Shown here piece by piece: positions 11,450 through 22,875 of a stretch of 64,000 nt of DNA. Location: assembly GCA_950106755.1 (NCBI GenBank), contig OX467083.1, forward strand, positions 4,438,829 through 4,502,828, given 5' to 3'. Under the pieces are notes generated by a model. It was given only the letters and a program-made list of their open reading frames with translations, searched no databases and was not told the origin of the DNA. This stretch comes from Climacium dendroides. Its lineage: Eukaryota; Streptophyta; Bryopsida; Hypnales; Climaciaceae. Position 1 is the stretch's first letter. Each line of letters opens with the position of its first letter. The translations under genes were made by a program, and so were the position numbers.

Positions 11450-12760
11450 GAAGAACTTAAAATTCCTAGGATCATAATGTGATATATTCAAGTTCGGACA
11501 TGGTGTGTTGAAATCATACTCCTTGTATGCCAGAATTTGATTTCTCGTGTTATAATACATATGTTCCAAGGCTTGTATGAAGTTAGCTTTTCTTAAAGTC
11601 ATTGAAAAATTGGTATGTCATTGGTGTAGAAAATTCATCCATCCCTCTTTAACTTTGAGGTAAAATCTCTTGTCAAATTCCATTAAGTCTAGGAATTTTT
11701 TTTTAAATATGTATTTGTTTTTGGATATAAAATTGGCTATGGTTTCGTTGTTTTCATGGTTATTGTTCCTTCGTGGTTTTAATAGTTTAATTAATGATTC
11801 ATTGGAGAAAAATGCTTTGTGATGGTTTATAATTATATAATATGATCAAACCATATATCGAATGACATAACATGGTCGAGATACCGTATATGTTTCTATT
11901 ACCCCTTTTTCTATTGTAAGGTCTCCTATGTGCCACATAAACACTAATAATTCTTTTAATTCAGGTGTGGCGTTTTTCCAAATGGTTTTAAATTCTTGAT
12001 TATTTATTATGTGTTTGTAAGTGAGATGTGGTAAACCATGTATGGCTAACAAAATTCTACTGGTTATTTCATAATGTTGTTTTAGTGATACTCGTGGAAA
12101 TGCAAAATAACGAATTTTTTGGAGTATGTCTTGAAAAATCTTATTTTTTTTCCTTATTATGGAAATGGAGTTTTAATAGATCCTTATTTGTTTGTGATGA
12201 TGCTTCATTTGTAGTTTTAGGTGTAATGAAGCTGGATTTTGTCTCCAATACTTCTTTTGAACTTGTGTTTTGTAGTTGTTTGGCAATAGGATGCGGGTGA
12301 CTTCATGAGAAACTTTTTCATCACAAAGAGCCAATTTTAATCTTTTTATTTCAAATTTGAGTTGTTCATTTTCTTTATATAAATTTTGGTTTTGTTTTGT
12401 ATGAGATTTGTTTCCTTTCATATATTTTGGGTTGCACTTTTGATATGGTTGAATGTCTTTTACTTTCAATATTTTTGTATCTTGTTCCATTGGCTGGATG
12501 TCCATCCGAGTGTCATGTGTTGCCACTCTATTTTTGTGAGTTTTTGTGGCGTGGAAATCTCTTGATTCTTTTGTCCATTGTGTGAATGTTGGATTAGGAT
12601 TTTCTATTAATGTTTGTTTGCTGTTAGTGTTGCAAAAGTCTAGTTTTTCAGCCATAGCCGCGACATTCTTGCAATAGGTTGTTTCCTTTGTAACTCTAGC
12701 CTTCACTTTCCTTTCCTTGGCTGCTTCGGGGACTTTGCTTCTCTTATTGGCTTTCTCCAT
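11450..12760 (-). pseudogene. Unassigned accessory coding region 3 of the retrotransposon
   Basis: Minus-strand frames give a Lys-rich N-terminal part (12,760-12,173, 195 codons, with a coiled-coil-like stretch KENEQLKFEIKRLKLALC). After one in-frame stop comes a further run in the same frame to 11,846 containing KIRYFAFPRVSLKQHYEIT and LPHLTYKHIINNQEFKTIW. After a frame change, coherent sequence continues almost to the polypurine tract, with FDKRFYLKVKEGWMNF and NQILAYKEYDFNTPCPN. No signal peptide or membrane segment is visible, so an envelope role is not supported. I do not recognise the family. Confidence 0.5.
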
Positions 12761-13020
12761 TCTCCGATTGCTGTCGCCATCATTGCTGTTGAGGTCGTCG
12801 TCGTCCTCTTCCTCCGACTTGACCTCAAGCTTGGCTTCTTCCTCTCACTGTCATGTTAGTAGCTTGCTGTTTTTGCTTTTCTCCGCGACCGCCTCAATGG
12901 ACTGCTTGGGCTTCTTGTTATCGACCACTGTTGCTTCAACGGCGGCCTTCATAATTTCAAGTGTCTGCCTAGTAAGTACCCTCTCCTGCTACCACTGTTG
13001 CGTTGCCTACAAACCTGACT

Positions 13021-13560
13021 TCAATCGCTCCCGCTACCCACTCCAATTATCGCCCCTTTCATTCTTCTCAATCCTCTCATTCCTCCGCTTAGGGTTTCTG
13101 TCCTTCTATTGCAACGATGATTTCTCCTTAACCACTTGCCCCCCAGTCTATTGCTACTGCTGCAATTCTCGAGGTTCCCTCCGACTCCAATCGTCCTCCT
13201 CTTGTTGTTCATCATCGCAGGTTGGAGCTGACTTGACACCCCGGATTGAATTATTTGTTGTTTGCAATGCGCTGCTCTTCTTCGTCTTGTGTTGCTCTTT
13301 TGTTTTTGTAGAGGTTTTGATCGTTGTGTTGCTAGTTTGGTGAGTGTCGTTAGTCTTATCTCGTGTGGTGTCTTGTTTTTTGTCACAGTGTCATCCTCTT
13401 GGTCTATTTGAAGCTCTTGAACCATCAATTGCATCCTTTGAACCTCATGTTGGATTGCAATCGATTCTTGTCAAAGTACCACCTACGTTGTAATAAGGCG
13501 TTGATTTTTTGTTTGAGCTAGAGCAACAGTCGGAGCGGGTGTTGTAGCAATAGGCATGAC
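13021..13560 (-). pseudogene. Unassigned accessory coding region 2 of the retrotransposon
   Basis: Minus-strand frame starting near ATTPAPTVALAQTKNQR, with two stops, then a heptad-like stretch IAIQHEVQRMQLMVQELQID and a basic Arg/Lys/Gln-rich tail to 13,021. Low complexity and a probable coiled coil are all that can be seen. It sits between the acidic end of region 1 and the basic start of region 3, so the three may have been one polyprotein or successive ORFs. Confidence 0.4.
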
Positions 13561-13683
13561 ATCGTCCCCTTTTTCGTATTTTACTTTGCATTTCTCAGCT
13601 TTGTGTTCATCTCTGTGGTTCCTACTTCGGTCTTTTTTGTGGCCTTGTCTTGTTTCGTTAGTTTCTTTATATATTGGGCCGAT

Positions 13684-15890
13684 TTATTTGGTTCTTATTT
13701 TATTGGTGCTCAGAGTTGTTTCTGCTGCTCTTCTCGGTCTCTGTTGCTTGGTCGCAGCATCCTTTACGATGTCGTTGGCTTCAATGGTGTTTTCTTTACT
13801 GGTGTGCTCGATGTCCTCAGCTGCGGAGGTGATTTCATCGAAGGTTGTTTCGCTGATATGCTGCTCGTCTTCAGCAGCATTGTATTCGTTTTTGTTTTCT
13901 GGTTTTTGAATGTGATCCTCTTCATCTGAGCCCGTGAACTTGGTTTCTTCCTTTGGAGTGTCCCATTGGTAAGCATCTCCTTTTAGTTCATTTGCAGCTA
14001 TGAATCTGTGTATGATAGTTCTCTTGTTACGCTTCAGTGTTTAATTTAGGTCTTCTTTTTTATCATGGCTTTTCTTCTTGTTTGATATACTCATTTCGTT
14101 GATGTGTTCCTTTATCTTTTGTATTATTTGTTTATAAATTGTATATATTTCATAGTCTTTGTTTTGTAAATTCCCATAAGGTGTTATTAAATCAAAAATT
14201 GGTTGTGTAGAATTTAATTGAACTTCTACTACTCCAACTATTACTTCGTGAATTTTAGCTTGTTGTATAGAATGTGCTGCAATTTTAACCTTTTGTAGAG
14301 CTTGTAGAGTTTTTGCAGATAATGGAGACAGTAGTTGTTTCTTTTTTAATTTAGGAGTTATATGGATTTGAAATTTTTGTAGTGTTGTTAATGCCCTTGT
14401 TTTTGATAGTATGAGAGTGATATGTATTCCTAATTTGGTGCTAAGGGTAATTGTTTTTGGACCTTGTAATTCCATCTTGATTCTTTGTAATTCATAATGC
14501 AAATGTAATTTAAAATTATTAATCCAATCCACCGTTTCTCCTTTCATTGCTAATTGTATCTCTTGCACTAATGCCCATGGAATTTCTCCCATTTTCTACT
14601 TAAGACTAAAGGTTGTACCTAAAAAATTTATGATTGTTTTAGTTTTTAGAGATTTGCACATGGCTGAAGTAAGAATGGAATTTTTACTTGACCTATCAAT
14701 GACTAGTTGGTTTATACATTTTTTGTTTGGCATCAGTGGAGTGGTTTGTAATTGGAAATTTTTTGTAATTAATTCTTTAAAGTTTTGTGGTATTAGTTCA
14801 CAGGTTTTGTCATTCACTAGAGTTGTTTTGGCTTCTACTTGTAAGTTTATCAATATTTGTTGGAGAATTTCTCTAGGAATGTTTCTTCCCCAATTGACTT
14901 GTGTGGCAAAGCCTAGTAATCCCATATCCTGTAACATATCTTTTTCTATTGCTATGAATCCATATTTGGGTAAAATTACTGGTTGAAAATTAAACTCTAC
15001 GCCTTCCATGTTTAGAGATTGGAAATGATCTAAAATACTAAGAATATAAACTAATGTATGAGTTTGCACATATGGTTGTCCAAATAGGTAAGTAAACAAC
15101 AAATGTATATGATTAAGCCTGGTGGAGAGATGAAGAAGACTAGGTGGTAGTTGTAACCACCAGTTATACCTAATTGCTTGGTTGAATGGTATCCTTCTTC
15201 CCACTAGCAACCTATTAGGAACAATCTTTAAAAGTTGCCATTGATCTTTAAGGATTTTTCTCTTGAATGGTCTTTCTATAAAACACTTGTTAGACTTTCT
15301 CAGGGTGTTACAGTTAAATTGATAGATTTCTTTGTTTGCTTTATAATTGCTTTATTTTTCTTTTGTATGACATTGAATATCATTTTGTTGGATTGATTGT
15401 GGTTGAATGGAAAAAAAATTGACACTTGGATATTGTCGGTCTAAATTGGTGTGAAATTTGTCCCTTTTTACATATGATGATGGATAGAGTAATGCAATGT
15501 TATTCCACTTATTAATGTATCCTTGTTCCATTATATGAGGTAGTTGTGAGTCTTTATGTGAATAATTAATAGTTAAATTTTTGTTTTTATTTTCTATACT
15601 TTTCCAAGTAGTGTCACTTGTTTTATTGTCTTTCATATGAAATTTTGTTAATTGTATGGTAGGTTGTGCATAGTTTATTCCAATACTTGGTTCTCCTATA
15701 TTTTGATCACAATGTTTTACTCTTTGGACCAGTATATAAAAATTTTCTCCGTTGGAATTTATTAACTTCATTGTCTAATTAGGATAGATTGTTTTTACTA
15801 TGGCCGGTCCTAGCCATTTATCTTTGGTGTCATTTTTCTAATTTTTAACCATAGCACACTCTGACCTTCTTGGTATTGGTTGATGTTTTT
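13684..15890 (-). pseudogene. Unassigned accessory coding region 1, starts with an SH3-like integrase-tail module
   Basis: One minus-strand reading frame stays coherent for about 735 codons, with about five or six in-frame stops. It opens with a module resembling the GPY/F tail of integrase (EGQSVLWLK, KDKWLGPAIVKTIYPN) although the element already has such a tail at 16,176-16,391. The middle contains LFTYLFGQPYVQTHTLVYIL and NWGRNIPREILQQILINLQ, and the end is strongly acidic (SDEEDH to EANDIVKDAATK). No transmembrane segment or envelope motif is seen. The function is unknown to me. The position after pol is where Athila-type elements carry an extra ORF. Confidence 0.55.
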
Positions 15891-16175
15891 CACTGCAAAA
15901 ATTTGTTGTAACATTTCTCCGAAATGATTCCGGTTTGTATTCATGCTTTTAAGGCATGCTTGTCCTTTATATGGGGTATGGCAATATATGCAGTATTTTC
16001 ATTCTCCTAGTGGTTTTTTGGGTGATTTTTGTACATCCTTTTTGACCTGGTGTTTCAAATTGGTCCTTGTCTAATTTGCCAAGCCTAGGTTCGAGCCTTT
16101 CTTGTTATTGTCTTGTATCATAGATAGGAAAACCCTTGGAATTTGTTCGGATATTCCTTCCTCCATGGCATATGG

Positions 16176-17250
16176 TCAAAATTTATTGATATTCACTCGG
16201 ACGAACAATCTTGAGGTTTTATATAAGTCTACTGTTCCATTAGGATAAATAGTTTTTATTTCGTAAGGTCCAAACCATTTGTTTACAAATTTTCCTCTTT
16301 TTTTCTTAATGTTGGATTTTAACCATAGGACATTTTGTCCTATATGGTAACTATTTGTTGGTTCTAATAAGTGTAGCCCAACGTTTTTCAATCTTTGCCA
16401 GGTATTCAGGATATATTTTTGGTTTTTGGTGATGATTTTTGGGAGTTGGGAATTAGAACACTCCCTTGTTTCGTATGTGTTCTGAGGTGGATGTTGCCAT
16501 GTTGGTTCTTTTGATTTAGATGGTTGGAGTTGTCATGGTGGGATTTCCTCATTAGTTGTATTCTCGTTATGTAATCTTCAGCTTCAACTTGTCGTAAATC
16601 CATCTCTTCTAGCTACTGTAAGTGGTGTGTCAACATCACATATATTGATAGAATTTTCTGATGTCTTTGTGGTTGAATTTCTAGGTACTTAATGGAAAGT
16701 AATGGCTCCGTCCCATATACTAGTAAGAAGGGTGTATGGCAAGTAGTTACTTTGTATGCTGTTTGGTATGCCCATAGTGCAGAAAATAGCTTTTGATCCC
16801 AATTTGTTTGATTAGCATTTACTATCTTTGTGAGTATAGCTTTTAATCCTTTGTTTGTCAACTCTGCTTATCCATTGCCTTGGGGGTAATAGGGGTTGAT
16901 TTCCGATGCTGAATCATAAACTTTGTGGTAAGAAGTTGGATTGTTGTATTGAAGAAGTAAGTCCCTTGATCGCTTACTAATTCTATTGGACACCCATATC
17001 AAGTAATTATTTCCTCATACAAAAATTTAGTTGTAGAGTGGGTACTATTGTCTTTTAGAGCTTAAGCTTCCACCCATTTGGAGGTGTAATCAGTAGCTGT
17101 AATTATATATTTGTTAGCTGGGTTTTTACTGGTGGGTGTATTGGCTTGATAAAGTCAATTCCCCACCTCTGAAAAATCTCAAGTGGTAAAACGGGATGTA
17201 AGGGATTTTTCCCTTTTCCGGGCTTACTACTATTCCTTTAACAAATGTCA
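16176..17250 (-). pseudogene. Integrase (degenerate) with GPY/F-type C-terminus
   Basis: Fragments in order on the minus strand: LEIFQRWGIDFIKPI near 17,150 (the WGIDF box with the first catalytic Asp of the retroviral integrase core), then ILTKIVNANQTNWDQKL and ALWAYQTAYK (16,861-16,613, end of the core), then VLWLKSNIKKKRGKFVNKWFGPYEI (16,391-16,176), the GPY/F SH3-like tail. Stops and frame changes separate them. In an intact element this enzyme inserts the cDNA into the genome. Confidence 0.85.
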
Positions 17251-17471
17251 CATTTTTTGCAATAGTTGTATACATCCTTTCGTAAGTCAAGCCACTAGTA
17301 CAAGGTTGTTAAAACCTTATATACTGTTATAGTGGAAGAAAAATGTCCTCCAGCAAGATCCCCATGGGCTTTTGCAATAATTGCCCTAGTTATTTGTCCT
17401 GCTACATAGATTCTAGGTAAGGAATCTGAACATGTTTTTATCAATCTTCCCCTTTCATCTAGATGATAAGA

Positions 17472-17678
17472 TCAACTTCTTATTGTTATTTGATGACGAA
17501 TGTTGAGAGGTATATCCATCGGTATTCTTCCAGTTTGGAGGTATTCAATTATTGATCTCTTCCAGTCATGAAATGGAAAAAATTCATCTTGTTGGGGTGT
17601 AACTTGTACCATGAACAAGTTTGCATCTAGAAATGAGTTTGATATTCCATTTACTACTTCACCATTGCTAATCCTCAA
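17472..17678 (-). pseudogene. Linker between RNase H and integrase
   Basis: A 68-codon open frame (motifs FMVQVTPQQDEFFPFHDWK, IEYLQTGRIP) in the position where Athila/Tat elements have a short tether before the integrase zinc finger. Assigned by position and general resemblance only. Confidence 0.45.
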
Positions 17679-17782
17679 AGATGGTCAACTATCACATGTT
17701 GTCTGCCTGGCTTATATACAATTTCAAAATCGTATTCTTGGAGCAGCAACATCCATCTAGTTATTCTTCCGGATCCCATGGT

Positions 17783-17986
17783 TCAGTCAACTAGGTGTAG
17801 TAGGGCCTCGTGGTCCATGTAGAATATAAAATGGTTAGCCAATAAATAATGACGGAACTTATATAATGAGTAAACCATTGCCAAGGCCTCCCATTCTGTA
17901 GTTGAGTAATTTCTTTCGGCTTGATTAAGTAACCGACTTGCGTAAAATATGGGTGAATCGATTTTTCCATCAATACTTTGTGCCAA
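17783..17986 (-). pseudogene. RNase H domain of the retrotransposon
   Basis: SPIFYASRLLNQAERNYSTTEWEALAMVYSL followed by FRHYLL and FYMDHEALLHL is the classical Ty3/Gypsy RNase H signature (YASR, Y-T/S-TTE, D-H-x-AL). It would degrade the RNA strand of the hybrid. The frame is short and isolated from the RT frame by stops. Confidence 0.9.
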
Positions 17987-18118
17987 AACACTACCAATGG
18001 CCTCGTTGAATGCATCACAATGTACATGGAATTCTTTGTTCCAATTAGGAGTAATTAGAATTGGAGTTTTAGTTAATTTGCTTTTAATTAGTTCAAATGC
18101 TTCTTAGCACTTCTTGTA

Positions 18119-19002
18119 CTAGTGAAACTTGACAATGGATTTTGTGAGATTGGTCAAAGGTTGTGTGGTTTTTGCAAAAACCTTGATGAACCTCCGGTGA
18201 TAACTAGATGATCTTAAAAACTGGCGTACCTCTTTCATGTTGGTAGATGGGAGAAGTGTCTGAATTGCTTCAATTTTGTAGAATCCACTAGTATTCCTTC
18301 CTTGCAAATTACGTGTCCAAGCAATGTACTTGAACTTATTGCAAATGTGCACTTTTCTGAGTTTAGGCTGATTTTGGCTTCTTGACACCTTTTCAAGCAT
18401 TTCCAAAAATGCTCAAGGTGCATGGCTTTGCTACTGTACACAGTGAAGTCATCTAAGAATACTTGCATGAATACATTCAAAAATTTGACAAATGTTTGCA
18501 TGATTGTGCGTTGAAAAGTTGCTAGAGCACATTTTAATCCAAATGGCATTACACAATAGGTAAATGGACCCCACTCCGTAATGAAGCAAGTCTTGAGTTG
18601 ATCCTGTAAGGCCATGAGGATTTGGTTGTATCCGCTAAACCCATCAAGCGTGGAGTACATTTCATGCCCCGCCACCGCTTCCAATACTTGATTAGTGAAT
18701 TTTAGTGAAAATGGATCCATCTTTGTGAACCTATTCAATTTTTGGTAATCAACGCATACGCGAAGCTTACCATTTTTCTTTGAGACTATGACCATGGGTG
18801 ATAACCATTCAGTTTCCTTAACTGGGTAAATGAATTCTACTTTTAGCAATTTATCAATTTCTTCTTTGACTTTGGTTGCATATTTCAGGTTCATCCTATA
18901 CATGGCTTGTCTTACTAGATACGCATTAGGTGTGAGCTCAATGCAATGTTCACATATATGTACTGGTATTCCTTTAAGATCTTCGTAACTCCATACAAAC
19001 AC
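18119..19002 (-). pseudogene. Reverse transcriptase of the retrotransposon (frameshifted)
   Basis: The main frame (19,002-18,235, 255 codons) holds the RT blocks in order: SPMVIVSKKNGKLRVCVDYQ, MYSTLDGFSGYNQI, TYCVMPFGLKCALATFQ and the catalytic box VFLDDFTVY. FLDD in place of YVDD is typical of the Athila/Tat side of Ty3/Gypsy. A frame change near 18,240-18,290 moves the thumb region (TNMKEVRQFLRSSSYHRRFIK, AKTTQPLTNL) to another frame ending at 18,119. The domain order with RNase H next is standard. It is non-functional as it stands. Confidence 0.95.
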
Positions 19003-19698
19003 ATCCTTGAACTCTTATAGGAGTTTAATAAGTTCTTTCTTGAATTCTGATTCAAAATTCTTACAAATGCGTACATTGTGAGGTTTCTCTGCCATGCCCA
19101 AGTTAACTTCCTATACTTGGTCTTTATCTTCTATAGTTCACTTGGCAATGTCCTTGCCTTGAACCGATATTGATGCTGGAGTATCATCAATAGTGAATGT
19201 TCCTTCCTTTTGGTCATAGAAATGGGTTGAGTATTTGAGGGATGTATCTATTACTTTGTCATATTTTGGCCTCTTCTTTTTTCCTACTTTTGAAGGTGGT
19301 TTTGCCATGGATAGTGACTCTGGCTTAGCCACTTGACATTCATAAGAGAACATCTCTTTGAGCCCTGTAAGCTCAATGTCTGAAATAGGTTAGAGAGATG
19401 GTACAACTTAGTATACTATTTCTTCTTCATTGTCCGTTAATCCCCCTGTCCAGTCGTAGCATTTAATTTGAATTGGTCTTTTTGAAGGTGATGGACATGG
19501 TATTTGTCTCGTACTGATTTTTTTCTCTTTTGTTTTATATACCAATGTAATGGTATTCTTTGCCCAATCTTGCCTTGTGTTTGATTATTTAAGCCAGGGT
19601 TTGCCAAGCAACATGGTATAACTTCTAGCTTCGAACTCCATTCTCATCATTGTAGTTGCGACGTTGTATTGGAAACCTCCCACTTCCATTCAGAGATC

Positions 19699-19917
19699 TC
19701 ATATGATTCCTAAAGGTGTCACCTTCCTTTGATCCGTTATTTTAATAGTAAATGGTGCTAGTTCTAATTTGTGGTATCCCAACTTCCGACAAAGTTCCTC
19801 GGTAATAATGTTTACTTCCGAACCTCCATCTAATAATACATTGTATATGGTGTAATGTTTGATGCAGGCTATTATCACTGGCATTTCTATATCAAAATCT
19901 TGTGTTTGACGTGGCAT
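19699..19917 (-). pseudogene. Aspartic protease of the retrotransposon
   Basis: NVLLDGGSEVNIITEELCRKLG carries the D-G-G-S form of the retroviral aspartic protease active site followed by the hydrophobic strand. It would process the gag-pol polyprotein. A linker frame at 20,156-19,887 (with ANITIGQLLELAL) precedes it in a different frame, so gag and pol are disconnected. Confidence 0.85.
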
Positions 19918-20408
19918 ACCTTTGTTGGTTTATTTGGTGTCCAACTTGTTGATAGGAATGCCTCCATTACTTGTTGTTTACAATATAGAGCTAACTCTAA
20001 GAGTTGGCCAATTGTGATGTTTGCCTTGGTTTGCTTTAGTACCTCATGTACAATTTTAGTTTGCTTCATCTCTTTATCCCTATGGGATTTACTCTTAGTA
20101 TTGTCTAAGATCGATTTTTGCTTTCTAGCCCTTTTGGGCTCTTTTTCCTCAATCATTGATCTTTCTTTCTATTTTAAAGGCATAATTTGTTTTTCCTAAG
20201 GCGTTTCTCCTAACTCTTCTTGTAATCTTTGAACATCTTGAATCACTTGTTGGTATATCCTTCGTTCATCCTCCCATTCATTAGATGCTCATTCCCGAAG
20301 TTCTCCAAATTCCACTGTTTCTGGTTGTCCTTCCTCAACCTCATTCTCATTGTCACTATCTTTGCCATTGCTACTTGTAGATCCTTCTTCATTTTCTTTT
20401 TGTCATTT

Positions 20409-21680
20409 TTATGCCCTTGCCATTATATAGACATCTGGGGCTACCATATTAAAGGCAATTGTTCGCTTTTCGCCCCCCTGTATTCCTCTAACCTCTTCTT
20501 GGTGTCGTTTCCCTAGGAAACACTCTTTCTTTACATGCCCTTTCTTATAGCAATAATAACATTCGTCGAGATGGCCTTCCCTTTGTTCTGTACTTGAATA
20601 GGTACGCCTTGGCTCTTTTCTAAATCTCCTATCTTCAAACCTGAGTCTATATTGATCCTCATATTGGTTTGCTTGTCTGTTATAGTTATTTCTTCCCCCA
20701 TTATATGGATTTCCTCTTCCTCCGTATCCTCCCCGATATGGATATCTTTTCTGCCTATAGTTTTGTGATTTATAGTAATTGTTTCTAGGGGCCTCTTGTT
20801 CTTGATCTCGATTTCTAGGTTTCCTTACGTTCTCCGCCCTTCTCATGTTGTTCCACTGGAGTTGGGTTTGATTAATTGCTAGTTTTCCCTCCTGGTATTG
20901 ACGATTGTAAGTGCATTCATTGGCGAAGTGTGTATTTGTATTACAAATTGTATAATACTTTGTTTGACATTCCATAGGCAAATGTCCCTCATTGTGGCAA
21001 ATTTTGCAAATTACTCCATTACGAAATTTTTGTTGATTTACTAATAGTTGAGCCATCTCTTCTTGTAGCTCTTTCAAAATATCTTTTGCCTTGAACTTTT
21101 TGTTTTTCTTCTTTTTCCTCTCCCTCTCATCTTCTGAGTCACTACTTGATTTGTTAGAATCTATGTCGGAATCTTCTTTTCCCTTCATATGGAATCCCAA
21201 TTCCAATTTCCTAGCAGACGTTAAAGCGCTTTCTAACATATCTATAGGTAACATGAGAATATATTTTTCATACTCCTTTCATAGACCATTGAGGAACCAA
21301 GTCTTCTTAAATTGATCAAGTGGTGGTGGATTCAGCTTACTTGAGGACAACATTACTCTCTCAAAGAATTCTTCCACATCTTCATATTTTTTTTGCTTAA
21401 GATGTGACAAACTGTCAATTACTTCTCCGTCCGTTTTCTTTTCACGGAAACGGTGAATAAAGGTGGTCTTCAATTCCTCCCATGTTTCAAAGTGACCTAC
21501 TTAGAACTGGACATACCATTCCAAGGCCTTTTTCTTTAGACATACTAGAAAAAAATTCAATCGTGCATCCTCATCTTGATTTGCATAACAAATAAGGTTA
21601 AATTCCTTAATAAAGACGTCTGGATCCCCTTTACCCTTGAATTTGGATAATTGGATCTTAATTCTTCTGGCCATTGCCAT
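20409..21680 (-). pseudogene. Gag with CCHC zinc knuckles, two in-frame stops
   Basis: Starting near the ATG at 21,680 the frame has the retrotransposon gag block (KFKGKGDPDVFIKEF, KKKALEWYVQF, TWEELKTTFIHRF, then the EEFFERV helix). After an acidic/Lys-rich linker come CCHC knuckles: CKICHNEGHLPMEC, a degenerate one lacking its first Cys (YTICNTNTHFANEC), and CYYCYKKGHVKKEC. A Gly/Arg/Tyr/Asn-rich segment lies between. The frame is cut by TAA at 21,501-21,503 and TGA at about 21,276. The TGA sits where an Arg CGA is plausible, suggesting CpG decay. The protein would pack RNA in the particle. Confidence 0.9.
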
Positions 21681-21699
21681 CCTAAATAATCTTCTTGGT

Positions 21700-22295
21700 T
21701 AAATGTCTACTTCCTATTGTATGATCAAAATTTGTATTAATTGTACTAGTTCTTTTGGTATTTGTATACATATAGGTGTAAGTGGTCTTGGGATCTTATT
21801 TGGTAGCTCGTAATCCTGATTTATGATTAGTAAGTTTTCCAAAATTTATTTTGCTTTACTTGTCAATACTTTTATTTTTTTCGGATTTGAACCAATATTT
21901 CCTAATTCCTTGCTTAATTCTTTGGGTGTAGTAACTTCTATTTGTTTTGTGTCTATGTCTTTATTGGTGTCACTTTTGTCTTCTAACTCTTCATAGTCAC
22001 TTCCTCTATAGGCTGTAGAAAATCTCTTCCATTCATCAGTCTTTGTTTTTGCTTGTTTTCTTTTTTCTTTTTGTTTTCTTTGTTTGTTTTCTAATTCTTG
22101 ATCTTCCTTAAATTTTTGCAGTAAAAAATGTGTTCGTTTTCCGCTTCTTTTTCTCTTCTAGTATTTGGTGAATTTGATTCTTTGCTCATTGTTGGAATAC
22201 ATCCATCCAATCTTTAGTTTATTTTTGACAGCATCATAGTATGTAGTTGTGTCATTCTATTGTAAATCTTCTTATTTGCTTTGACCGTTGTTGAA
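21700..22295 (-). other. 5' leader or degraded upstream coding part of the retrotransposon
   Basis: Lys/Asn/Gln-rich fragments with many stops in all minus-strand frames. It could be untranslated leader or the decayed N-terminal part of gag; no motif decides. Confidence 0.4.
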
Positions 22296-22296
22296 A

Positions 22297-22314
22297 TCCC
22301 TAGCCTAGTCGCCA
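22297..22314 (-). promoter_or_regulatory. Primer binding site candidate
   Basis: On the minus strand TGGCGACTAGGCTAGGGA starts two bases after the end of the 5' LTR. TGG is the complement of the tRNA CCA end. TGGCGAC starts are known for Tat/Ogre-type elements, but I cannot confirm which tRNA matches. Confidence 0.6.
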
Positions 22315-22316
22315 AA

Positions 22317-22835
22317 TGAAAACCCCTTTCTCTCCCTAAGTTCTTGTACCATTAAGTCTTTAGAGACTTTTGTGAGTCTTTAATCTTTCTTTGTATGTGT
22401 TAAATTGAAAAGTTGGTCTTTTATTAATGCTTGTAATAATAATATACAATGGGAAATAATCCCCTTTTATAGTTTTCCGCAGCTATAGGGAAGTTCCTAA
22501 TTCCCCTAACTACTTAGTTCAATGGCCATAGGCCCTCTTCTAAAAACCCTAACTTCCTTAATTACTATGCAACTAATCCCTAACCACTTCCTAGTACCTT
22601 CTATCTAATTACTATGTACTAATTTAATTATGATGTCTTTTAGTTTCCTTGTTTATAAAAAATACCTATCTTCCAAAATTAATAACTTCTTATTGAAAAT
22701 TCCTTTTCTTCAATTTCTTGAGCATTCTTGTATATTATAGTATATGCTTGGTATTTTTATCCAATTTTGCCAATAAGTTAATAAATCATTGTGATTAATT
22801 AATTTTCCAAAAGTGTCTAAAATATTAGGTTAACA
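22317..22835 (-). repeat. 5' LTR of the retrotransposon
   Basis: 519 bp with the same TGAAAACCCC and GGTTAACA ends as the other LTR. On the minus strand it should carry the promoter; no confident TATA box was picked. Confidence 0.95.
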
Positions 22836-22840
22836 GGGTG
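22836..22840. repeat. Target-site duplication, right (GGGTG)
   Basis: Matches GGGTG at 10,888-10,892 on the other side of the element. Confidence 0.9.
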
Positions 22841-22875
22841 AATATTACATCTCCCCAAATGATTTGCACTACATA

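Larger units (their letters stand above)
10893..22835 (-). mobile_element. Complete but decayed 11.9-kb Ty3/Gypsy LTR retrotransposon
   Basis: The element is bounded by two LTRs (10,893-11,410 and 22,317-22,835) with TG...CA ends and a GGGTG duplication. Transcription runs on the minus strand, so the right LTR is the 5' one. Order on that strand: primer site, gag with CCHC knuckles, protease, reverse transcriptase, RNase H, integrase with a GPY-type end, then over 4 kb of further decayed coding sequence, a G-rich tract and the 3' LTR. The FLDD catalytic box and the DGGS protease motif fit the non-chromodomain Athila/Tat side of Ty3/Gypsy. Stops and frameshifts occur throughout, so it cannot act autonomously. 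By eye the LTRs differ at about 16 positions plus one indel, which suggests an old but not ancient insertion. Confidence 0.95.

Noticed and set aside
12717..13929. Plus-strand hydrophobic Ser/Leu/Cys/Phe-rich ORFs inside the retrotransposon as membrane or envelope proteins
   Set aside because: They are antisense shadows of Lys/Glu/Gln-rich minus-strand coding sequence, which reads as hydrophobic on the opposite strand.
10893..22835. Endogenous pararetrovirus instead of an LTR retrotransposon
   Set aside because: Two LTRs, a primer site, a polypurine tract, a 5-bp target duplication and an integrase are present; no movement or coat-protein motif was seen.
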